From assembly GCA_947624655.1 (NCBI GenBank), contig CANQLH010000002.1:32666-96665 (forward strand): DNA of 64,000 nucleotides, read 5' to 3'. Under the pieces are notes generated by a model, which made no database searches, had not been told where the DNA came from, and saw nothing but the letters and a program-made list of their open reading frames with translations. Below, piece after piece: positions 41,468 to 50,400 of the stretch. Within the stretch, counting starts at the first letter, position 1. Every line of letters begins with the position of its first letter. The translations under genes were made by a program, and so were the position numbers. This stretch comes from an uncultured Clostridia bacterium (GTDB lineage: Bacteria > Bacillota > Clostridia > TANB77 > CAG-508).

Positions 41468-42020
41468 AATATTTCATCTTTATGATGATTATACAGATAT
41501 ATTAGGTGAATTTGGAAAAGAACGTATACAAGAAAGATTTAGTGATTTATATGTAAGCTATGATAAATTTATAAAAGAAAATAATTTAGGTGAAAATGTG
41601 AAAATCAACGATTTTACACTAATGCATGCCATCTTAGACTACTTTACGGATATATCACGATTAAAACATTTTCATAAAATAACAAGGACAAACACTTTTA
41701 AAATTATTTCTTATGAAATTAGTTGGTTGCTTAGAAGAAAACCTCTTCAGATAATCAAAGATTACAACGAAGAACTTGTATATATAAACGAAAAATTTCT
41801 TTTATCCTATATAATGTCATACCTAACACAAATTGTAGGTTACGATTTTTTTGATGGTTTATCTGATGAAAACAAAAAGGCTTTCAATGGGTATATTGAT
41901 AGTTTATATTATTATTTAAAATATAGAAATTGTAGTTCGCAGTCGTTAGAATTTGCATTATTAAGTTTTGGTGCTGGCATCGTTGCTGCAAACCATAAAT
42001 TAAATACAGAAACAAATTAG
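41460..42020 (+). CDS. Intron cargo: soluble helical protein
   Basis: This 186-residue protein (MDKIFHLYDDYTDILGEF...) is all-helical and soluble, without Cys clusters or a nucleotide-binding motif. Stretches such as NTFKIISYEISWLLRRKPLQIIKDYNEELVYINEKF and SLEFALLSFGAGIVAANHKL look like helical repeats. AAAGGAGGCCGATT precedes ATG. It is the third gene of the attenuator-controlled operon and ends before a terminator. It could be a sensor or adaptor for the two membrane proteins. The function is unknown. Confidence 0.7.
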   Translation: MDKIFHLYDDYTDILGEFGKERIQERFSDLYVSYDKFIKENNLGENVKINDFTLMHAILDYFTDISRLKHFHKITRTNTFKIISYEISWLLRRKPLQIIKDYNEELVYINEKFLLSYIMSYLTQIVGYDFFDGLSDENKKAFNGYIDSLYYYLKYRNCSSQSLEFALLSFGAGIVAANHKLNTETN

Positions 42021-42048
42021 ATATGTAAAACAAGGTCAAAAAAATGAC

Positions 42049-42090
42049 TACTCCCCCATATATTCTAAGAATAAGGGAGTTTTATATTTG
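42049..42090 (+). terminator. Terminator of intron cargo operon
   Basis: ACTCCC pairs with GGGAGT across about 19 bases, followed by TTTATATTT. It ends the three-gene unit. Confidence 0.7.
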
Positions 42091-42110
42091 TTGTGGGTAT
42101 AAAACTCAAA

Positions 42111-42146
42111 AGGGTTAAGCCTATGTCCCTATATAGGCTTAACCCT
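42111..42146 (-). terminator. 14-bp hairpin terminator for minus-strand zinc-ribbon gene
   Basis: AGGGTTAAGCCTAT pairs perfectly with ATAGGCTTAACCCT around 8 bases. On the minus strand it is followed by TTTTGAGTTTT. A CTAC/TACC-rich low-complexity stretch lies between it and the gene. Confidence 0.75.
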
Positions 42147-42181
42147 GTATGTACCCTACCACCTACTCACTTACCTACCTA

Positions 42182-42352
42182 CTACCTTCCAGGTTTCCAC
42201 TTATGTCCACACATCTGACAGACATTTACAGCTTTGCCACTGCCGAGAAAGCCTGTAATAATGCTGTAACCACGGTTTACTGTGGCTATAGACGTGCTGC
42301 CACATTTTGGACAACAGGCTATGTTAGCCGCTTTGTTGGCGGCTATGGTCAT
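42182..42352 (-). CDS. Intron cargo: 56-residue zinc-ribbon protein
   Basis: The minus strand encodes [19 protein letters not shown]... with two zinc knuckles, [18 protein letters not shown] and [12 protein letters not shown], about 30 residues apart and separated by a Gly-rich GFLGSGKA loop. This pattern matches small zinc ribbons seen in Firmicutes mobile elements. The last domain of the 43846-44346 gene has the same order (CPTCGS...CKDCG). No obvious ribosome site precedes ATG 42352. The plus-strand frame over it is a shadow. Function: probably a nucleic-acid- or protein-binding adaptor. Confidence 0.65.
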   Translation of the reverse strand: MTIAANKAANIACCPKCGSTSIATVNRGYSIITGFLGSGKAVNVCQMCGHKWKPGR

Positions 42353-42388
42353 ATTTGTTGATATTTATTAAAAAAATATAATTTTGAC

Positions 42389-42417
42389 TTGAATTTTCAT
42401 ACAAATTGTATTATAAT
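42389..42417 (+). promoter_or_regulatory. Promoter of 445-residue cargo gene
   Basis: TTGAAT and TATAAT are separated by 17 bases. The promoter overlaps the upstream in-frame TTG at 42389, so translation must start farther downstream (ATG 42452). Confidence 0.75.
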
Positions 42418-42451
42418 TAATATAAAAATTATACAAAGTGTGGTGAACATA

Positions 42452-43786
42452 ATGAGTACAAATAATATGGAAGGCTTATTTACATATTTACGAAGTGAAA
42501 CCCCTGAATTATTCGAGGATTTCGTAAAACACCTGTCTAATATTTCTTCATGTGTAAATAATATTTTATTAGCACTTGATGAAAAAACAACGTCGACAGA
42601 TATGAAAGATATCAATTTTGTTGGAAATACGGTTATAATGAAAAATAAATTGGGTTTGCTTTATAATACGATTGTATGTTGGCAAACTTTATCTTTATCG
42701 GCTTTATCAATATCCGAGAAGGAAAATGAAAAAGTTTTTTCTGAAATTGATAAAGATAATAGTTGTTTTTTAAACAACCCTAATGTAAAAACAACCATAT
42801 CAAAAATTGAAAGTTATTATGACTTGAAGAATGATAAGCCAAGTTGTTTTTTATTTAATGGGGTTTTTTACCCATCAGACAGTTGGAGAAATCTATTACT
42901 TACCGTCTGTGAAATATTATACTCGCTTAACTCCGAATTGTTTTGTAGCTTTGTAAATGACAAATCTATGCAGGGGAAAAAGCGAACATATTTTACTTAT
43001 AATAAAAAAAATATTTCTGGACGATATGAAAAAATTAAAAAAAGCCCTGTCTTTGTGGAAATTAATTTTAGTGCCAAAGATATTTTGATTTTGATTGATA
43101 AAATGTTAAAAAAATTTGAAGCACCTGAAAATTCCGCAAGGATTATCACAAAAAATAAAAGGGAGATATTATGTCCAAAGTATGAAAACAAAAAAGATAA
43201 TGGAAAAGAAAGTATTAAAATTGGTCAGATAGCAAAAAATTTCTTTGCAGACTATTTTAGTAAGCCTTTCAATTGGTATATGGTAGAAAATTTTCTTAAT
43301 AAGGATTGGTGTCATGACACATTTGGTATCAATTATCCATTTCTAAAGAAAATTGATAGAAATATTCCTGTAGCACAACAAAAAAATTACAATAATGAGT
43401 ATGGCAGATATTGGGTAAAACCAATTTTAAGCATTTATAACAATGACTACATAATGTGTTCTCAGTGGTTTGATACATTTAGAGACAAATTGATAAAATG
43501 GCAAAATGATTATAATAATCGGATTAATAATTTTCCGATTTTTGAAGTTATTGACCAGAAAAAATATTCACAAAATTCTTGTCTTAAATGTAATACTGAT
43601 TTAGGGAAACAATCGTTTTGTAAAATCAAAGTATCTGAATCGGAGGGAAAATTATCAGAAAAATTAATCCCATATAAATTATGTAAAGAATGTAAAACAA
43701 AATATATGGGATATAGTCTGTACAATACATTCACAAAAAATGGAAGCAAAGTTCCATATATTCATGCAAAATTCATATTAGAATAA
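42452..43786 (+). CDS. Intron cargo: large unknown protein with C-terminal zinc ribbon
   Basis: From ATG 42452 the protein has about 444 residues (MSTNNMEGLFTYLRSETPE...). The N-terminal half is helical with an aromatic core. The middle holds RTYFTYNKKNISGRYEKIKKSPVFVEINF. Near the C-terminus two CxxC pairs form a likely zinc ribbon (SCLKCNTDLGKQSFCKIKV ... LCKECKTKYMGYS). I find no HNH, GIY-YIG or LAGLIDADG motif, so it is not an evident homing endonuclease. It has its own promoter and is closed by a convergent 15-bp terminator. An effector or intron-mobility role is open; no family was recognised. Confidence 0.65.
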   Translation: MSTNNMEGLFTYLRSETPELFEDFVKHLSNISSCVNNILLALDEKTTSTDMKDINFVGNTVIMKNKLGLLYNTIVCWQTLSLSALSISEKENEKVFSEIDKDNSCFLNNPNVKTTISKIESYYDLKNDKPSCFLFNGVFYPSDSWRNLLLTVCEILYSLNSELFCSFVNDKSMQGKKRTYFTYNKKNISGRYEKIKKSPVFVEINFSAKDILILIDKMLKKFEAPENSARIITKNKREILCPKYENKKDNGKESIKIGQIAKNFFADYFSKPFNWYMVENFLNKDWCHDTFGINYPFLKKIDRNIPVAQQKNYNNEYGRYWVKPILSIYNNDYIMCSQWFDTFRDKLIKWQNDYNNRINNFPIFEVIDQKKYSQNSCLKCNTDLGKQSFCKIKVSESEGKLSEKLIPYKLCKECKTKYMGYSLYNTFTKNGSKVPYIHAKFILE

Positions 43787-43792
43787 ATAGCT

Positions 43793-43839
43793 AAAAGAGC
43801 AGATATAAATTGTTGACAAAAAAGTATATCTGCTCTTTT
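43793..43839. terminator. Perfect 15-bp convergent terminator
   Basis: AAAAGAGCAGATATA (43793-43807) pairs with TATATCTGCTCTTTT (43825-43839). A/T runs on both sides let it serve both converging cargo genes. Confidence 0.88.
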
Positions 43840-43845
43840 GGTTAT

Positions 43846-44346
43846 TTACCAATAATATCCACAATCTTTGCATTTAAACTGCTTCCCAAGTTTTTTACTT
43901 GCAAGACCAGCCCATAGGAAAGACAAACCACGCTCCGAACTTGATACTTTCTCTATGTTAATTGAACCACAAGTTGGACATTTAGGTAGTGCCGAAGGGG
44001 GTGATACTCGTGGAGTAATTTGTTTACTATTAGAGTTTGGAAGATAGATTTTGTCATAAATTTCTTCGTAGATTTTCTTTGCTTCGGTCAATCCCAAATT
44101 GTATTCTCTTCTAAGAAATGCAATACCTTTAAATTTATTACTATCCTTCATTAAAGTATTTAATTGAGATTCAGAACAATTATAAATGTCGCTTACGTCA
44201 TATGTTTGTCCAAAAATTTCAATAGTTATTGATGGGATTTTTTTATCACGTAACGATTGATTATTAAGTGGATATCCACAATGTATACAAGCAGGAGCTT
44301 TATCCGAGATTTCCTTGCCACATTCGGGGCATTTTATAAGTGCCAT
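43846..44346 (-). CDS. Intron cargo: double zinc-ribbon protein with L7/L12-like middle
   Basis: The 166-residue protein has an N-terminal zinc ribbon (IKCPECGKEISDKAPACIHCGYPL). The middle segment reads NKFKGIAFLRREYNLGLTEAKKIYEEIYDK. A Pro-rich linker leads to a C-terminal ribbon (PKCPTCGSINIEKV ... FKCKDCGYYW). The middle resembles the ribosomal L7/L12 C-terminal helix pair (IKxVRxxTGLGLKEAKxxV). It has a clear TTGACA-17-TAAACT promoter and AAGGAGG on the minus strand. It is the last cargo gene before exon 2. Zinc-ribbon/L12-like combinations exist in uncharacterised Firmicutes proteins. A link to the L10-like attenuator is attractive but unproven. Confidence 0.75.
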   Translation of the reverse strand: MALIKCPECGKEISDKAPACIHCGYPLNNQSLRDKKIPSITIEIFGQTYDVSDIYNCSESQLNTLMKDSNKFKGIAFLRREYNLGLTEAKKIYEEIYDKIYLPNSNSKQITPRVSPPSALPKCPTCGSINIEKVSSSERGLSFLWAGLASKKLGKQFKCKDCGYYW

Positions 44347-44387
44347 ATTTATAACCTCCTTAACTTTAGTAACAGTTTGCTGTAATC

Positions 44388-44416
44388 AGTTTAACATTAA
44401 CTTTTAAATTTGTCAA
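44388..44416 (-). promoter_or_regulatory. Promoter of double zinc-ribbon gene
   Basis: TTGACA and TAAACT are separated by 17 bases on the minus strand, within the last 60 bases of the intron. Confidence 0.75.
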
Positions 44417-44443
44417 ATGTTTACTCTCTACAAACATATTTTG

Positions 44444-47400
44444 GCACTCAAAGATATTGATGTATTTAAAGGTTTTAGGTTAAGAGATACAAAGGCAGCT
44501 TTTGAGGTTATTACTGAGGGAATTGGTGGATTTATAAAAGCCCACCCTGTTCTTACTTCATTAGCAGCCACATTCGCTGCTTTAAAAGCAGTAGATACAT
44601 TTGTATTTAATGCTGATGAGAAGTTGGAAAAGGCTACATCGGCTGTAGGAGAATATCAGAATACTGTTTCTGAGCTTGAAAGCGTTGAATCTGAACTTCA
44701 GAATATTAACGCAAGAATGGACGAGCTAAATTCTAAAGGGCATTTGTCATTGGTAGAATCTGATGAGCTTAACAAATTGCAACGTTCTAATGATGAGTTG
44801 GAAAGAAGAAGGAATATACTCAGCTCGCTTGAAGAAGGACAGTTTGCGGCGGCAAAAAATGAAGTTGCGAATTATCTTAGTGACAGGTCAACAGCAAATC
44901 AGAATTTTAAGCTCTTCAATCCCTATACTTGGAAAAATTCAGCACGTAGAGCTGACGGTGTTGGTTCTAATGTTGTATTAAACTGGCTTGGTAGAAGTGG
45001 TATTGCAAGTGCTTTAAGTTCCTTATTAATGCCCGGTTCAGGTGGTACTATTGTTCCGTTCGCACTTGGTTTAGGTTCAATGGAGGCTGATAAAAATACT
45101 GCTCTTACTCCTATTGAGAGTATAAACAGTTATCTTGACGGAATTGTTGAATTACAAGGCAAAATTGCTGAAACCGAAGAAAAAATGACGGGGGTTACTG
45201 ACCCGTCAAAAATTGAGACTTATAACAAGGAAATAGCCAAGTACGAAAAGACTATTGAAGATTATAAGTCTGTAATAAGCACTGACTTTGACGACATAGC
45301 CAATATTACGGACAATTTCAATGCAGACTACTTTAACCCTGATGATTACAATGATTTCCTTAATGCTATGGGAAGATTTGATAATTTGATGGGAAGTTCG
45401 GGCAAGACGAAAGAGTCCAAGATTGAAGGTTTATTGGCAAAGGACGAATACGAAGGACTTAAAGACAGACTTGTTAATCTGGCAAAGCAAGGCAAACTGA
45501 CTGCTGAAGTTCTTTACAGTACGAAAGATGGTATAGACAAATTCTTTTCGGATATTTCCAGTAAAAATGTAAGTGCTGACGACATTGTACAGTATTTCAA
45601 TGCTTTGGCTGACCCTGATTCTTATAACTTTGATAATATTCGTAAGCAGTTTAAGGAAACGCTTATTTCTGCCACAGACAAAACATTTACTCCTGAACAA
45701 AGAACTGTTGCTAAAGAATACGAACAAGTGTTTAATGAGATTCAGAAACTCAAACAAGAGGGAGCTGACCTTACTCAGACCATATTCGGAAATATTGACA
45801 CTAACCATAGGCAGGTTTTGGAGTGGACAGATGAAAATTTAAAAGCTTATAAAAAGGCTATCAAAAGCTGGGGCGAAACTCCAGAAGATTTGGCAGGAAA
45901 TGTTTCTACTGTTTTTGGTGCTTATGAAGATTTTGGCGATGATGAGCATCCATTGAATATTGCCTTTTCTCCTATGCTTCAAACAGAAAATGGTGCTGTG
46001 CTTCTTAGTAAAGGGACTGTAGAAAAGTATATTGAATCTCTTATTAAAAAGGCTGGTGCAGGTGGTAGAGAATGGACAAGCGAGGACTTATTCAAACTTG
46101 ATGCTGAAGGACTTGACGTTGATGGCAGACATATAAAAAATATTATTGCTGATATAGGAGATACTGCCGAGCAAACCTCCAAACTTATGCACTTTCAGGG
46201 CAAGGACGGAGCTATGGCTATGTCTCTTAAAGAGATTGAAAATGTCGCAAAAGAAACAGGTTTAAGTGTTAAAGAAGTTCTTGACAGCGTAAATGACGGA
46301 GCAGAGGAATTTGTTGACAATCTTTCGGAAAAAGAGCTTGAAGCTTATGTCACATTAAAGGCATCAACTGATACCTCCGAATGGGATTTACAGACTTGGA
46401 AATCCAATATCGAAAAGCAATTAGAGATTGAGGCAAAGGTTGACATCAAAGCCACTCCCAAGCTTGATGAGTTTACACAGGCTCAGGAAAGCGACAATTC
46501 GGGAAAGAATTATGACACGATTGTTTCTTCTCTCGAATCTGTTAAAAGGCTTTATGAGGGCGGTCTTGTTGGTACTGATGATTTTCTGTCATTCGCCAAA
46601 TTAATTTCGCCCAATGATGTTGCCACTGTAAGCGAGTATGAAAAGTATGTAGGTAATATAGCCAAGTATTTCACAGAGGACTATAAGGGACTTGAAGCCT
46701 TTAAGAAAGACCTTGATGCCAAAGGACTTGCTGAATATAATTCTCAGACTGGCAAGCTTGAAACCACCTTTAAGAATACTTCTGAAGCGGCAAGAGAAAT
46801 GGGTATGTCTACTGAAACATTCGTTATGGCTATGCAAAAGCTTGATGAGTTTGGTTATGACATAAAGATTTTCTCAAATGAGGAAGAAGCTAAGAATACT
46901 CTTGACAAGGAGATTTCAAGCCTTGCAGACTTGTATGCCAAGAGAGAAGCCTTAAAAACAGATGATAATGGGAATACCATTGAAGATAAGGATTTGTCTG
47001 AGGATGCAAAGAAACAGTTGTCTGCCCTTGATGAAGAAATTCTACAGGTGCAAGACGATTTGGCTGCAACTCGCAAAGAATATGAAAATCTTATTTTAGG
47101 CGGAAACGACAACGAAACAACTTTAGAGGGCATTAAGGCTGACAGAGAAGCTGTTAATCGGGTTAAGAATAATGAGCTTTATAGCGAAATACAGAGTTTT
47201 AACAGTATGGGTCTTAAAGCTGACAGCAAGGGCTATGAAGAATACAAGAATCATCTGGAAGAGCTTGCTGCTGAAATTAATGGGTCTATCAAAGAAATTA
47301 ATGAAAATGGACAGATAAGGTTAGAATTTGTCTATAATGGCGAGAGCGAAGATGACTATTTAAATGATATAGATACAATGGTCAACTATGCCAGTGCCGC

Positions 47401-50400
47401 AAATGATAAGTTAAAAGAACTTGAGGAAACAGACCATACCTTTAATTTCAGTACCAATGACATTAATGAATTGGAAGATGATTTAGAAGCGGCGCAGGAA
47501 ATTTTCGACTCATTTAAAGGTGCAGATGGAAAGATAGACCTTACTGTTGAGGGTGCGCCTGAAGCTCAGTCTGTTCTTACTGCATTACTTGTGCGTAAGC
47601 AGGAGCTTGAAAAACCCACTATTATGAAGGTTGATGTAAGCAATCCTGAATCAGAAGCGGAAGAAGCAGTTGCTCAATTACAGAAATTCCAGTCTGATTA
47701 TAATAATCGACAGATTAAAGTTCAGATAGGTGCAGATACTACAGCAATTGATAAATCCTTACAAGCTGATTTGGACGCTCTCAGTCAGAATACCATTATA
47801 ACAGGTAGCTTTAATATTGACACTACTTCCGTAGGTAAAGCAGCGGAGACTATAAAAGAACTGACACCTGAGATAATGGTAAATGCAGGTGTCGATACAT
47901 CAAAAGTTGAAGCCTTTGAAGCAGAAGACAGAGAAGAAGAGGGTACAGTTGTTTACAATGTAGATGATACAAAGGTAAAGGCTTTTGAGGCTATACCCAG
48001 AATAGGAAGAGGAACTATATATTATTCTGCCGTATATGGCAATCCCGATGCACCTGATATTAATGTTAGACAAGCTACTCCCGGAAGAGGTTTAGCTGAC
48101 GGCAACGCTCATTTCGGAGATGCGAGAGCAAAAGGAAGTCTGGGCGAAAAGAAAAATGGTAAAGTTCTGGTCGGGGAACAAGGGAATGAACTAATTGTGA
48201 GGTCAAACAAGTATTTCACAGTTGGTAATAATGGTGCCGAATTTGTTGACTTAAAGAAAGATGATATTGTTTTTAATCATAAGCAGACAGAGGAGCTATT
48301 TAAAAACGGTCATATTTCGAGCAGAGGCAAGACAGGTAGTGCAAGGGCTTACGGAAGTACGGGCAGTGGTTCTATACGTATTCCAGGTACTACAACTGCT
48401 CCGAAAACCACGACTACCACTGAGACTAAGACAACCACAAAGACAACGACTGATTCTTCAAAGAAGGATTCTGAATCTACCGACAAATACTATAATTATT
48501 TTGCGGCAATTCTTAAAGACAGGCAAAAGGCTGTTGAAAAGTTTGAAAAAGAGCTTGAAAGGCTGAATGAAAAGATTGAGGTTGCTCTTGAAAACAATGA
48601 TATGGAGCTTTATCAGTCTCTTATGGGAGATTTCAGTGATATCAGTAAGGAATACAGGGATTATCTTCATAACAGCGCAGAGGAGCTGAGAAAGCTTTCT
48701 GAGACTGAGATTTACCCTATTGTTTACGAGATTGCTCCTGAGCTTAAAGGGCAAAAATTTGAGGATTGGTCGGAAGAAACACTTCTTGACATTCAGAAAA
48801 GGCTTGATGAGGAAAGTGCAAAGCTTGAAGGTGATGAAAGCAGTGCGGCAAAGCTTAAAAGAGAAAAATATGAAGCTTTAAGTCAGACCATAAGTGATAT
48901 TTATGATGCAGCCGGAAATATAAACGGCGAGGGTGAGTTTGCTGAAAAATGGGCTGACAATATCAAAGAAATCAAAGAGCTTGCCATAAAAGCCCTTGAT
49001 GAGATTGAGCAGAAGTATGACCGTATGCTTAGCGATGTTTCTGAAAGCGGCGACCTTATTAGTCATAATATCTCTATGACAGAGGCAAGGGGCTATGAAG
49101 CTAATGATTCTCTTAAAAGACAGCTTATTGAAAATAAAGAACAGCAAAAGGAAATTAATCTTGAAAAGGCTGAAAGCTTGCAGCTTACTCTTGATGAGCT
49201 TGTGGCAGAGGGAAGGATTGTAAAAGGCTCTGATGATTATTATGATTATCTTGACAAGATAAATTCGGCTAAAAGTGAAGCCCTTGGCATAGACGAGGAA
49301 ATTGCAGGACTTATGGCCGAAATGGACGAGTATGTACGTCATAATTCTGTTTTTGAGACTATGACTGATGTACTTCAATCAGGGCTTGATTTGATATCCA
49401 AGACAGCTTCAAGTGCATTTAAGTCATTTTCAACCAAAAAGGGAGCTATAGCCGATGAGGTTGTCCAGCTTAATAATCTTATAGGCTCTACAAACAGTGA
49501 GCTTGAATATCAGAAACAGGTATTTGACAGTCTGAATATTCCCGAAGAATACATAAATCTTATAAAAAGCGGTTCTCTTGACCCGCTGAGTATAGATGAT
49601 ACGGCACTTTCGGAAGAAGCCCAGAAGGGCATAAACGTCTGGAACAGAATTATAGAGCTTCAGCAGACTGCTGCTGACCTTGCAGAGGATTTATCACAGA
49701 AGTACAAGGATATGTTTGACAATGTGGAGGGTAAATTCCAAAGTATTCTTAATCAGCTTGAACTTAATAAAAATCTTCTCGATAAGGCAGTTTCCATTTC
49801 AGAGGCGCAGGGACTTCTCACAAGTACAAAATACTATGAGGAAATGACGGCTATTGAAAAGGAAAACGGTGAAAAGCTCAGACAGGAACGTGATGAGCTT
49901 GTAAAAGCTATGAAAACTGCCATTTCTGAGGGAAATATTGAAAAAGGCTCTGATGCTTGGAATGATATGCAGTCTGAAATTAATAGCGTTACAGAGGCTA
50001 TATGGGAAAGCGACCTTGCTCTGAAGGAATATGCAAATGATATTCGTGACCTTAATAATGAGGTTTTCGACTATATGCAGGACAGCATTTCAAGAATTAC
50101 GGACGAGGCCGATTTTCTTATCGACCTTATGGAAAATGACAAGCTTTTTGACGATGATGGAAAGCTGACCGACAAGGGGCTTGCCACAATGGGTTTGCAC
50201 GGACTTAATTATAATACCTATTCGGAAGAAGCCAAAAAGTATGCTGAAGAAATAGAGGATATCAACAGGGAAATTGAAAACAATCCCTATGATACAAAGC
50301 TTATTGAGCGGAAGAATGAGCTTGTAGATGCACATCAGGAGGCTATTTTAGCGGCTGAGAATGAAAAGAAAGCCATAAAAGACCTTATTTCCGATGGATA

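Larger units (their letters stand above)
39592..44443 (+). other. 4852-nt group I intron carrying a gene island
   Basis: The boundaries come from base pairing. Exon 1 end CAGTGGT (39585-39591) pairs with internal guide GCCACTG (39631-39637), 7 bp with the required U.G at the splice site. Exon 2 start GCACTC (44444-44449) pairs with GAGTGT (39625-39630) directly next to the guide (P10). The intron ends in G. Removal joins GGT and GCA in frame to give a tape measure of about 3130 residues. The catalytic core lies at the 5' end. The rest is filled by a promoter/attenuator, four plus-strand and two minus-strand genes. No homing endonuclease, transposase or TnpB is recognisable. The layout recalls IStrons, but the flanking TTGAT target is absent. 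Confidence 0.85.

Noticed and set aside
42149..42361. 70-codon plus-strand frame in the intron
   Set aside because: The opposite strand encodes a zinc ribbon with two CxxC pairs; the plus frame is its shadow.
39592..44443. Complete IStron (group I intron plus IS605 element)
   Set aside because: No TnpA or TnpB coding trace and no flanking TTGAT target. The cargo genes are unrelated, so only a loose resemblance remains.
44417..44443. ATG at 44417 as an independent start of the second tape-measure part
   Set aside because: No ribosome binding site. The nine codons belong to the intron end by P10 and codon-phase reading.
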